A stretch of 24,301 bases of DNA from Nitrososphaeria archaeon. GTDB taxonomy: Archaea > Thermoproteota > Nitrososphaeria > Conexivisphaerales > UBA164. Shown here piece after piece: positions 16,149-24,212 of the stretch (the first letter of the stretch is position 1; each line of letters begins with the position of its first letter). A model generated the notes under the pieces. The model saw only the letters and a program-made list of their open reading frames with translations. It made no database searches and was not told where the DNA came from. The stretch lies in NCBI GenBank assembly GCA_029775955.1, contig JARVJW010000039.1:1-24301 (forward strand). The letters run 5' to 3'. A program made the translations under genes and the position numbers.

Positions 16149-16926
16149 GGGAAAAGTTCTGGTTTTAGGCTCCGGCGGCATGGGGAGGTGGATGGCAAGG
16201 CACCTTCAGGCAGATTATAACGTATGGATGACAGACATAAATAAAAAAGTTGTAACTGAAATCGGAAAGCCCTTAAGTAAAAAATTCGTCGAAAATCCAT
16301 CATATAATAATTATGATTTAGTTATAAGTGCAGTTAACCTGTCATCTGCAGTTGATATAATTAAGGAACTTAAAGCGGCAAAATATGCTGGCACAGTCAT
16401 AGATATGAGCAGTATAAAGCAGAAGGTAAATGCGGAAATGGCTGGCCTTGCCGCCATCAGCGTCTCTGTTCACCCTCTTTTTGGTCCAGGAGCCAAAAGC
16501 ATTATTGGCAAAACTGTTCTTCTTGTACCAGTTAAGGACAGGGAAACTGAAGCAAAAATTTCATCTTTAATTTTTTCAGGTGCAAAGATTGTTGAAATTG
16601 GAGAGGCGGCACACGATGACCTTGTAACGCATAACATTCAGCTTATCCAGATTCTGTCATTAATATCAAGCAGGCTCATGGTGCACGATAGGGACCTAAT
16701 GGGCACAAGTTCCCGAATGATGCAGTATGTTGAAGCTGCTTCTCTCTACAATTCTTCAAAGTTAGTTGGCGAGATTCTAAATTTAAATCAAGCATCAGCA
16801 GGTCTATTTGCTGAAATCAGGGGTATATTAAATGAGCTTGAACATGGCAACATAATGATTAATGATAATAACAATAAGGAACTGTATGATAAGCTTTATG
16901 ATGCAATGGAAAAGGGCTGCATTTAG
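16135..16926 (+). CDS. Prephenate dehydrogenase-like protein (TyrA family)
   Basis: Likely NAD(P)-dependent prephenate (or arogenate) dehydrogenase of tyrosine synthesis, about 263 residues. N-terminal Rossmann motif GSGGMG, then DLVISAVNLSSAVDII, VIDMSSIKQ, and the family block VSVHPLFGPGAKSI (substrate-binding HPLFGPG). A later HN in VTHNIQLIQ matches the helical C-terminal domain. The frame can begin at 16123 or 16135; both lie inside the end of etfA, giving an overlap of 14-26 nt without a clear ribosome-binding site. Its place at the end of a respiratory operon is odd for an aromatic-pathway gene and may be only positional. The stop overlaps that of the convergent transporter gene. Confidence 0.75.
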   Translation: MQRNKGKVLVLGSGGMGRWMARHLQADYNVWMTDINKKVVTEIGKPLSKKFVENPSYNNYDLVISAVNLSSAVDIIKELKAAKYAGTVIDMSSIKQKVNAEMAGLAAISVSVHPLFGPGAKSIIGKTVLLVPVKDRETEAKISSLIFSGAKIVEIGEAAHDDLVTHNIQLIQILSLISSRLMVHDRDLMGTSSRMMQYVEAASLYNSSKLVGEILNLNQASAGLFAEIRGILNELEHGNIMINDNNNKELYDKLYDAMEKGCI

Positions 16927-18089
16927 CTAACATTCGATGCTATCTTTTCCATTGACTTGATATCCCTTCTCATCAGTGCGAAGAGGAAAAGCACGGATGG
17001 TATCAAGAGTGCAAAGACGTTCTTGAGCCCAACAGCCTGAGCAAGCAGCCCTGTCAAAGGCATGACAGCTATTGTTACCATCGTCATAAACGCATAGAAC
17101 TGGCTGTTAGCGATGTTCCTTTCCTCTAACCTAAATGACCTGGATATTGAAATCAACGATACGGGGTATGTCAGGCCGTGAGGCACGCCAAGTATTAAGA
17201 GCGATATAATAAATAGCAACAGGTCCTTTGTCAGAGTTGCAATCAGCAATCCCATTGCTGTTAGCAGTATAGACATTGCCGTGACCACGCCTATCCTTTC
17301 GACAGGCCTTATAGATAGGATCAGCCTTGAAATGAATGATGTAGTGTAGAAAAGGGAATACAGCCCTGTAGCAACTGCAAAGCTGACGTCAAACTGGGTC
17401 CTGGCATATATGCCAGCAAATACCACTATAAATGCAAATGGTATGCTATATGCAGTATTGTTATATATCGCAACCCTGAAGCCTGGATTGTGGTACACAC
17501 TTACTTTCACGAGATTTTTATGCTCTTCCGGAAACTGAAGTAAGAAAGAAAGGACTGCAACAATTATTCCAAACGGTTCAAATAACAAAAATACCCATGG
17601 AATGGTGACACTTGACAGCATTGCTGTTTCGATCAATGGACCAAGTATTAGGCTGAGGCTAAGAGCCATTGTGTATATTGTCAGTATTCTTTCTCTTGAC
17701 TTTCTATCATTGACAAGCCCAGCTGTGGTTATTATGTTTGGCATTATGAGTCCCAGCGAAAGGCCGGATAAAGCTGAAAGTGCCCAGATAGTGAGGGGGT
17801 CAGCCAGATAATAAGTTGGAAGTATGATCGCATATGCCAGTGATGAGCCTATAAACGCCCTCTTCCTGGTTATAGCGCTTAACCTTGAATTTAATAATCC
17901 ACTGGCAATCAATGACCCCATGGATGACAGCGCAGAAAGAAACCCAACTTCCGTGCTGTTAAAGTTAAAATAGTATTTTACAAGGAGGGGAACGGTCGTC
18001 GCCAGCATGTTATTGGAGGCCCTGATGGCAAAGGTTATGGGGACAATTACCGCTATAGCATAAAGGAGTGTTATGTTCTTTTGATGCAT
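16923..18089 (-). CDS. Major facilitator superfamily transporter
   Basis: A 388-residue polytopic membrane protein with about 11-12 hydrophobic segments and the MFS layout: two halves joined by a charged loop near residues 190-205 (FPEEHKNLVKV). The segment LSGLSLGLIMPNIITTAGLVNDRKSRER resembles the region after TM4, and ILGVPHGLTYPVSLISIS the equivalent in the second half. Substrate is unknown; solute or drug export and uptake are equally possible. Box A TTATTAA lies about 21-27 nt upstream of the ATG, so it is likely leaderless and singly transcribed. Confidence 0.85.
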   Translation of the reverse strand: MHQKNITLLYAIAVIVPITFAIRASNNMLATTVPLLVKYYFNFNSTEVGFLSALSSMGSLIASGLLNSRLSAITRKRAFIGSSLAYAIILPTYYLADPLTIWALSALSGLSLGLIMPNIITTAGLVNDRKSRERILTIYTMALSLSLILGPLIETAMLSSVTIPWVFLLFEPFGIIVAVLSFLLQFPEEHKNLVKVSVYHNPGFRVAIYNNTAYSIPFAFIVVFAGIYARTQFDVSFAVATGLYSLFYTTSFISRLILSIRPVERIGVVTAMSILLTAMGLLIATLTKDLLLFIISLLILGVPHGLTYPVSLISISRSFRLEERNIANSQFYAFMTMVTIAVMPLTGLLAQAVGLKNVFALLIPSVLFLFALMRRDIKSMEKIASNVS

Positions 18090-18175
18090 AGAAATACGAT
18101 CTAATTTTGATTAATAAGCTTAATTTTAAAACCTTGGTTACAAAAAGATATTTATCATGCTTACATTTATTAAAA

Positions 18176-18211
18176 ATGATCGAGAAAACCCACTACTTCA
18201 TGGGAGGATAA
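18176..18211 (+). other. Possible 11-codon ORF upstream of the membrane protein
   Basis: ATG at 18176 reads MIEKTHYFMGG then TAA. A box-A-like GATATTTATC is centred about 26 nt upstream. It contains GGGAGGA at its end. It could be a leaderless mini-ORF or chance; the rest of 18090-18250 shows only promoter-like AT-rich sequence. Confidence 0.12.
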
Positions 18212-18224
18212 GAGCTAATAATAC

Positions 18225-18338
18225 CTTTATAATACAAGTACTAACAATAAATAATAGAAAGGGACAACTCCCGAATTTACGTCTTGGGAAAGTGTTGTAG
18301 GTGTAACTCTTAAAAGGAGGTCTGCGAGTTGTCATTCC
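18225..18338 (+). promoter_or_regulatory. Box A and structured leader before the small membrane protein
   Basis: Box A CTTTATAAT (18225-18233) predicts a transcript start near 18255 and a leader of about 85 nt, unusual beside the leaderless promoters nearby. GACAACTC (18263-18270) can pair with GAGTTGTC (18326-18333), enclosing the SD GGAGGT (18316-18321). Alternatively ACAACTCCCGA (18264-18274) pairs with TTGGGA (18284-18289) and GTTGT (18294-18298), while AACTC (18305-18309) pairs with GAGTT (18326-18330). The two folds exclude each other. An IS605 origin of the region is also possible. Confidence 0.35.
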
Positions 18339-18761
18339 ATGAAGCAAGAACCCTTCAAGGGCGAGAGGATGTCAGAGCGCATGAAATCCCCTAAGCCACG
18401 AGCGGCAATCACCATATCATTTGCAGGGCTAACGTTTCAGTTACTGGCATTGTTGCTTGAAATAGCTTACTTTGCGCTGGCTGCCTTTGTGCCATATAGG
18501 AACACGTATAGGTTTGGGCCATTCATATTTTTCCTTTCAGTTCCATTTATCATGATTGGCATTTTATTTATTATAATTGGCGCGGTGAGCATAGCATTTC
18601 TTAATACAGGGAAAAAGGGTAGGGTTGCTATGGGGGGCATTCTGCTGATTATTTCGTCAGTATTTGCATTTCCCACCCTGTTTGGATTTTTTATAGGATC
18701 CGTGCTAATGTTTGTGGGAGGGATTTTAGCTATAGTATGGGCTCCAATTAAGGGAGCTTGA
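18339..18761 (+). CDS. Small four-helix membrane protein of unknown function
   Basis: Up to 140 residues with about four hydrophobic segments (roughly 24-51, 59-88, 96-115, 116-137) and a basic N-terminus. No recognisable enzymatic motif; the pattern of Gly-rich helices resembles small uncharacterised archaeal membrane proteins. The longest start (18339) is 18 nt after GGAGGT, too far for a normal SD, and its first 13 codons look like an IS605 right end. ATG at 18369 (MSERMK) or 18381 (MKSPKPR), both just before the basic stretch, may be the true start. It converges on proline dehydrogenase with a 9-nt gap. Confidence 0.6.
   Translation: MKQEPFKGERMSERMKSPKPRAAITISFAGLTFQLLALLLEIAYFALAAFVPYRNTYRFGPFIFFLSVPFIMIGILFIIIGAVSIAFLNTGKKGRVAMGGILLIISSVFAFPTLFGFFIGSVLMFVGGILAIVWAPIKGA
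18345..18376 (+). repeat. Candidate IS605-type right-end remnant overlapping the annotated gene start
   Basis: AACCCTTCAAGGGC followed by GAGAGGATGTCAG closely matches the right end of the decayed tnpB element (minus strand near 10899-10925: GCCCTTTAGGGTGGAGAGTATGTCAG), with one gap and few changes. The hairpin plus ATGTCAG tail is the element terminus. It covers codons 3-13 of the longest reading of the membrane protein. Confidence 0.45.
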
Positions 18762-18770
18762 CACCTACAA

Positions 18771-19604
18771 TCACCTTTCCAAAATTGATCTTAAAATAAG
18801 GTGCAAGTTGCTTGCTTCCCTTAGCCTCCTGAAAGTATAATCAACCCATTTTGTGCCATATGGAATATATATGGAGCACCTAAAACCTGACCTCGCCAGT
18901 TCATAGGCGTATCTGTTTTTTATCTCAAGTAGCATAGCAAACGTAACATGGCTGTTGTATTTTCTACTCAGATTTATGGCATCCCTGATAATATCTAGGT
19001 CATGAGTTGCAATAGTAAATGCAGGGGATTTTTCAAACAAGTAATTCATAATATTCCTGAAATTCCTAGTTTTATCTTCCCATCTGGTAAAAGCAATTTC
19101 CGGGCTCTCCTTATAAGCGCCCTTAACGAGCCTGATCACTCCACCTTGCTCTGTAAGCCTGATAACGTCATTTAAGGACCTCTTAAGGTATGACTGGATT
19201 GCTATCCCAGTGTTTCCGTTTTTTAGCCGCGATTCATAAATTTTTATTGTGCTGGAAACCGTATTTGAGGACTCCATGTCAAGCCATATAAACACGCCTT
19301 TCTTTCCTGCATAGTCCACAATTTTGTAGTAGTTTGCAATCGCCATTTCTTCACTTATAGAAAGCCCTATTTGTGTAACCTTGACAGATATATCGCTCTT
19401 TTGCGAATTAGCACTAATGGCGTCAATCAGCTGAATGTATTGCTCTACTGTTTTATCAATATAATTTCTATTTGTCAAATCCTCGCCTAGGTAATTTACA
19501 ATTGCCCTGCATCCGTTGCTGTTGACCAGGCTTATTCTCTTTATTGCATCATTTATGCTTGGCCCAGCTAACCATTTTCCAGCAAGTAGCGACTCAATTG
19601 ACAC
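18771..19604 (-). CDS. Proline dehydrogenase
   Basis: Monofunctional FAD-dependent proline dehydrogenase (277 residues) converting proline to 1-pyrroline-5-carboxylate, the first step of proline catabolism. The TIM-barrel motifs are present: ISVKVTQIGLSI, FIWLDMESS, GIAIQSYLKRS, VIRLVKGAYKE, FTIATHD, and the C-terminal YIPYGTKWVDYTFRRLRE with the substrate-binding Tyr and paired Arg. Start is a GTG at 19604, with no ATG nearby; a box-A-like CTTTTTATC lies about 25 nt upstream. It is divergent from the next enzyme of the pathway, sharing a 117-nt intergenic region with an inverted repeat. Electrons presumably enter the quinone pool. Confidence 0.92.
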   Translation of the reverse strand: MSIESLLAGKWLAGPSINDAIKRISLVNSNGCRAIVNYLGEDLTNRNYIDKTVEQYIQLIDAISANSQKSDISVKVTQIGLSISEEMAIANYYKIVDYAGKKGVFIWLDMESSNTVSSTIKIYESRLKNGNTGIAIQSYLKRSLNDVIRLTEQGGVIRLVKGAYKESPEIAFTRWEDKTRNFRNIMNYLFEKSPAFTIATHDLDIIRDAINLSRKYNSHVTFAMLLEIKNRYAYELARSGFRCSIYIPYGTKWVDYTFRRLREASNLHLILRSILER

Positions 19605-19721
19605 GAAATTATATTATGATTTACAAGATAAAAAGGTTTTATATTTTACAATTGTTTAATTATTATTGTAAAATTTATATTAAGTAAACGTTTATCTGTT
19701 AAATTTCACTTATAATTTATT
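19605..19721. promoter_or_regulatory. Divergent put promoter region with a 10-bp inverted repeat
   Basis: ATTTTACAAT (19643-19652) and ATTGTAAAAT (19665-19674) form a perfect 10-bp inverted repeat with a 12-nt spacer, half-site centres 22 bp apart (two helical turns). It is roughly midway between the two proline-catabolism genes. A further TTTACAAG half-site-like motif is at 19619-19626. This is a good candidate operator for a proline-responsive regulator, which is not encoded in the window. Confidence 0.5.
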
Positions 19722-21344
19722 ATGACAGAGTTTAAGAACGAGTTTACGTTCAGAAAATTTTCTGAGAAAGGACGAGAAAGGGATTTTAACTCCCTCTTTG
19801 ATCAGGCAGTTATTGAAGCAGAAAGGGATTGGATTGGCAGGGAATACCCCTTGTACATAGGGGACAGGGAAATTACTCTCGACAACAAGCTCTTGGAAAG
19901 GTCGCCAATAGACGGAAGAGTAATTTGCACCTGTCAGAAAGCTGGAAGGGAGGAAACAAGATTAGCTGTGAAATCAGCACTGCAGGCCTTTGAGGGATGG
20001 CGTGACATAGGCTACATAAAGAGGGCAAGGTTGATGATGAAGACGGCTGACATATTTTCAAAGACCAAGTTTGTGCTTTCAGCAGTTCTCAGCATAGAGA
20101 ACTGAAAAAACAGGTTTGAGTCAATGGGGGAGGTTGATGAAGCAATTGATTTTCTAAGGTACTATGCGTTTCAGATGATTAAAAATAAGGGATACAGTGA
20201 AAGTTTATACCTGCATGGGTCCAGGGTAAAGGTGAGACTAGGCTTTCATGGGTCACCAGGCAGAGGTGAGAGAGTATCGCACCTGATGAAGCCATATGGA
20301 GTTTTTGGTGTAATTGCCCCATTTAACTTTCCCGTATCAATATCAACAGGTATGAGCTCTGGGGCTATGATTACAGGAAATACAATCGTGTTCAAACCGT
20401 CATCAACGGGCAATATGTCAATGCTTACTGGGGTATTACTTTACCATCTTTTCAGGGATGTTGGTATTCCACCAGGTGTGTTTAACTATGTTTCAGGGCC
20501 TGGGTCAGTTGTTGGGGATGAACTTGTGATAAATAGCTCTGTGAGTGGAATTGTTTTTACAGGATCAATGGAGGTGGGAATGAGCATGATAGGTAAATCG
20601 TACGGCCTTGGCCAGAACAAGGCGTTTATTGTTGAAATGGGTGGGAAGAATTCAACCATTGTATCTGATAGCGCTTACCTGGAGGGTGCAGCTGCTGGCG
20701 TGGTTGCAGCGGCATTTGGGTTTGGAGGACAAAAATGCAGTGCACTGTCACGGGTATACGTTCAAAATAGTGTTAGTGAAAGGTTTATGGAACTATTAAC
20801 GCAGAAGGCAAGAGAAATAAAGGTTGGAAATCCGATGGAAAGGGATGTATATATGGGACCTCTGATAAGCGGTGAAGCCTATGAACGGTTTAAATCAGCT
20901 GTTGAATTGGCAGCTAGGGATGGCAAAATAATATGGGGTGGGGGGACTCTTAAAGCAGGGTTAAATGGATATTATGTGGAACCTACAATAGTAAAGCTGA
21001 GCCATGGGCATGAACTTTATAGAAAGGAGTTATTCTTGCCGTTTCTGCTTGTGGACAGTTACGAAAGTTTTGAAGACGCCATAAGAATGGCAAATGATTC
21101 GCAGTATGGCCTTACTGCCGGGCTGTATTCTAGGAAAAAGAGCGAAATAACCATGTTCAAAAAAACAATAAGCGCTGGAGTAGTTTATATAAACAGGTAT
21201 TCCAGCGCAACCACTGGTGCAATTGTGGGCTTTCACCCATTTGTTGGGTGGAAGGGAAGCGGAACATCTGGAAAGGGAACAGGAGGGAGATATTACCTTT
21301 TGCAGTTTTTGAGGGAACAGAGCATTTCAGAAAGCATCCCTTAA
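19722..21344 (+). pseudogene. 1-pyrroline-5-carboxylate dehydrogenase interrupted by in-frame TGA
   Basis: A 540-codon aldehyde dehydrogenase oxidising 1-pyrroline-5-carboxylate/glutamate semialdehyde to glutamate, second step of proline catabolism. A single TGA at 20103-20105 (codon 128) splits it; the frame continues unbroken on both sides (SIEN * KNRFESMGEVDEAIDF). Homologues have Gly there (ENGKNR), so one G-to-T change of GGA explains it. Everything else is intact: GVIAPFNFP, FTGSMEVG, Glu305 in VEMGGKN, catalytic Cys339 in FGGQKCSALSR. A lone nonsense change without other decay suggests a very recent mutation, a sequencing error or readthrough. Other genes here end in TGA, so TGA is a stop in this organism. 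A downstream restart at ATG 20124 would lack the N-terminal 134 residues. The 3' end overlaps the convergent gene's stop. Confidence 0.88.
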
Positions 21345-22948
21345 CTACCAGTAAAAGTCCTTCTCAGTTCCTTTTTATCAACCTTGTTTGTGCTGGTTCT
21401 GGGCATGCTCTCTATGAATATGATCTTGTCTGGAATCCACCATTTCTGAATACGCCCTATCTGCACGTATTTGCCAAGATGGTCATATATTTCTCGCTCG
21501 CTTACATCCCCCTTTTTAGTTATAAAAGCAACAGGGCGCTCGCCCCATTTTTCATCTGGTACCCCTACCACAGCAACTTCATTCACACCATAGATTTCAC
21601 TCAATACGTTTTCCACTATTAATGTGGGTATGAATTCTCCACCGCTCTTTACCGCATCTTTTTCCCTATCTACAATGTGAATGTACCCCAGTTTGTCAAT
21701 TATAGCGAGATCCCCTGTATGTAGCCATCCCCCCTTCCAGAGTTCTTTGGATTTTTCAGGGTCTAGATAATATCCCGAGGTCAGCCATGGTGCCCTTGCA
21801 ACAACCTCACCAACGGTGCTGCTGTCCTGTGGAACTTCCTTCCCAGAACTGTCAACAACCTTTACATTAGCCATTGGAACAGGCAATCCAGCGCTAGTCA
21901 AGTATTCCATGGCTTCCTCCTCAGAAAGCCCCATTGCCAGGTCGTTTTTTACGGCAATGGTCAGTACGGGGCATGTTTCTGATAAGCCATAACCACCAAT
22001 TGTAATTATTCCCAATTTTCTAGCCTTTTCAGCTAGGCCCTTCGGAAGCGCGGCACCACCTATTATAACCTTCCATCCATTGAGGTAGTCTCTGAAATCC
22101 TCAATGTTTGGTGTATTTAGAATCATATAAAGTATTGAAGGAACCATTGTGGAAAAGGTTACTTTTTCGTTTTTCAGGAGGTACAACATCATTGCTGGCT
22201 CGTATTTTCCCGGCAAAACATACTTGTTTCCATTGAGCAGAGCCACGTATGGCATCCCCCAGGAATGAACATGAAACATTGGCACAAGGGACATAAACGC
22301 ATCTGAGGCGGTAAGTGAAAGTGGCGGATATTTCATGAATGCAACCAGAGAAAGCGTGTGCAGAAACAGGTTCCTGTGGGTGAAGGTTACGCCCTTTGGC
22401 ATGCCTGTGGTGCCTGACGTATAGAACACCGTTGCCTGAGAATTTTCATCAATATCAGGGGGCTCACAGTTTGTCCTCTTTACAAGCTCTTCATAATCAT
22501 AATGAGGTGAAAGTGAGGTCTGTACATTTTTTGTTATATCTGAATATGTTATCCACCCCTTAATAAAATCAAAGAGTGGAGCACTTTTTTCAAGAACTGG
22601 AATAAATTCATCCCTCACAATCACATATTTGTCCCCGGCGTGGTTCATTGTAAGGTATATCAGTTCAGGTGGATACCTTATATTGACTGTATGCATAACA
22701 GCTCCAGACATCGGTATAGCAAAATACGATTCCATGTATGTGGTTGTGTCCCAGTCTAGCACACCAATTGTATCGCCCTTCTTTACCCCAATTTCCTGTA
22801 GGCCAATACATAGGCCATTTACTCTATCTAGAAATTCAGAATATGTGTACCTCTTGATGTCCCTGTAAACAATCTCTTTTGACCCAAATAGCGTTTTTGT
22901 GTTTGAAAAAAGGTTTTTCAAATTAAGCTGATAATTATAATTTTCCAT
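21341..22948 (-). CDS. AMP-forming acyl-CoA synthetase (fatty-acid CoA ligase family)
   Basis: Activates a carboxylic acid to its CoA thioester via an acyl-adenylate; 535 residues, full length for the medium/long-chain CoA ligase family. P-loop-like YTSGTTGMPKGV (about 173-184), PMFHVHSWGMPY, GYGLSETCPV (A5), GWLHTGDLA, DREKDAVKSGGEFI (hinge) and the C-terminal PRTSTNKVDKKELR with the catalytic Lys. The substrate is a fatty or other hydrophobic acid; the exact acid cannot be read. ATG at 22948 has box A CTTAAATAC about 27 nt upstream, overlapped by a small dyad AAATAC (22957-22962) / GTATTT (22972-22977). An IS5-like element is inserted about 40 bp upstream. It probably feeds acyl-CoAs to beta-oxidation. 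Confidence 0.92.
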   Translation of the reverse strand: MENYNYQLNLKNLFSNTKTLFGSKEIVYRDIKRYTYSEFLDRVNGLCIGLQEIGVKKGDTIGVLDWDTTTYMESYFAIPMSGAVMHTVNIRYPPELIYLTMNHAGDKYVIVRDEFIPVLEKSAPLFDFIKGWITYSDITKNVQTSLSPHYDYEELVKRTNCEPPDIDENSQATVFYTSGTTGMPKGVTFTHRNLFLHTLSLVAFMKYPPLSLTASDAFMSLVPMFHVHSWGMPYVALLNGNKYVLPGKYEPAMMLYLLKNEKVTFSTMVPSILYMILNTPNIEDFRDYLNGWKVIIGGAALPKGLAEKARKLGIITIGGYGLSETCPVLTIAVKNDLAMGLSEEEAMEYLTSAGLPVPMANVKVVDSSGKEVPQDSSTVGEVVARAPWLTSGYYLDPEKSKELWKGGWLHTGDLAIIDKLGYIHIVDREKDAVKSGGEFIPTLIVENVLSEIYGVNEVAVVGVPDEKWGERPVAFITKKGDVSEREIYDHLGKYVQIGRIQKWWIPDKIIFIESMPRTSTNKVDKKELRRTFTGS

Positions 22949-23014
22949 ATTAACTAAAATACAAATTGCTAGTATTTAAGTTTTGTGAATAAATATGCTG
23001 TGTTGAACAAATAT

Positions 23015-23260
23015 TTAAGTGACCTGTAGCTCCAGGAGCTTTTTTTCCTTCCTGCTAGGAATAACTTTCCACAGGACCACAATTGCGCCCCTTTTTCTCA
23101 GGTAAGAGACAACCTTTCTCCGATCCTCCTCTCTTATCATTGAACACGCCCTTGGAATAACGTATGTTCCTGATCTTGTCAAGCCTTCCTTGATCTGTAT
23201 CGGGTAGCTCTCATACCGATCACGGTAGAACTTTGAGATCTCTCCCCTGCTCCTGTCATC
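23015..23260 (-). pseudogene. Unrecognised ORF inside the IS5-like element (possible passenger)
   Basis: An open minus-strand frame of 81 codons without ATG, ending one base inside the left inverted repeat. It is rich in charged residues (contains EISKFYRDRYES, MIREEDRRKVVSYLRKRG and VIPSRKEKKLLELQVT) and looks like real protein. Just upstream, in another frame, ATGACAGGAGCAGGG runs into it through a GAGAGA dinucleotide run, so a 2-nt slip would give MTGAGEISKFYRDRYES and an intact start. No family recognised. It may be a passenger gene or part of an older host gene captured between the repeats. Confidence 0.35.
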
Positions 23261-23322
23261 TCAGAGTGAACGATATCAGGCCGTTTCCACAACAACTGGA
23301 AGGTTTCTGAGAATATAAATAT

Positions 23323-24212
23323 ATGCCTGTTGTATACTATACTCAAGGTGGGGAAAACCTTACAAGGACAGGAGAGACTGGAAGGCATACAACGAGGAAC
23401 TGGTGATAAGGGGAACATTCCTCTTTAATCTCGATTTCGCTGATCAGTGGGATTCCGAGCTGAAGCGCATGAATCTGGAAAGGATCTCCATACCGCTTCC
23501 CGGAATGAAATTCATGATGCTCTGGAAGCAGTATCTTGACTATCGCGGCCTTGAAGGCATTGCAAGATCAATACAGAGTAAGGGGCTCCTGAATACGGCG
23601 ATTATACAACCATATGGTACCGCATCCATGACATGGTACTGGACCTGGACATTGCAGGCCTGGAACATGCAGATCTGGCAACCGACGGTACAGGCATGAA
23701 GACAGGCAACGCAGGATTATATAGGATAATGAAGTATGGTGATCCAGATGCAAGGCAGAAGAAGCATTTCATAATCACCGTTGATGTGCGGACAAAGAAG
23801 ATCATTGGAATAAAGGTGCACATAGAGGGTTCAGGTACATCTGAACCCGAGACTGCGGAGAAGCACTTGAGAGGAGTGAAAGTTGGTGCTTTTGTGACGG
23901 TGCATTCGATACCAACGATCCCATGCATTTAATAGGAGCCAGGCCGGTCATAAAGGTCAGGAAGAATGCATCCAGTGCAGGGGACCGAAGACAGGCAATA
24001 AGGGACTATTAAAGGTAAAGTGAATGGGCGGATCAGGAGCAATATGGAATGAGGTGGCCAGGCACGGAAGGAATATTCTCCGCTGTGAAGAGGAAGTTTG
24101 GGGAGAATTGCGTAAGCCGATGTACCACAGGACTGGAAGCAGAGGGATACCAGAGGTTCTGGGCATACTACATAAACCAGAAGGTAAAGCAGTTGGTGAA
24201 AGCGATGAACTG
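23323..24212 (+). pseudogene. IS5-family-like DDE transposase, frameshifted
   Basis: Transposase readable only by switching frames: WGKPYKDRRDWKAYNEELVIRGTF near 23349, DYRGLEGIARSIQ near 23540, DYTTIWYRIHDM near 23600, ATDGTGMKTGNAGLYR near 23670 (first catalytic Asp), VDVRTKKIIGIKVHIEG, DGAFDTN near 23896 (second Asp), and TEGIFSAVKRKFGE near 24065 (catalytic Glu), ending at TGA 24210-24212. Breaks lie near 23346, 23590 and 23885, with in-frame TAA at 24010 and 24016. All three DDE residues survive, so decay is recent, but the protein cannot be made as one chain. Confidence 0.75.

Noticed and set aside
19722..20105. Two separate genes instead of one interrupted P5C dehydrogenase
   Set aside because: Frame, spacing and motifs are continuous through the TGA; the first part lacks any independent domain.
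20608..20799. Alternative ORF inside P5C dehydrogenase
   Set aside because: Out of frame with the catalytic Cys region; the main frame is strongly conserved.
23179..23418. 79-codon minus-strand ORF at the transposase start
   Set aside because: Mostly antisense to the transposase; only its part near 23250, which runs into the 81-codon frame, looks protein-like.
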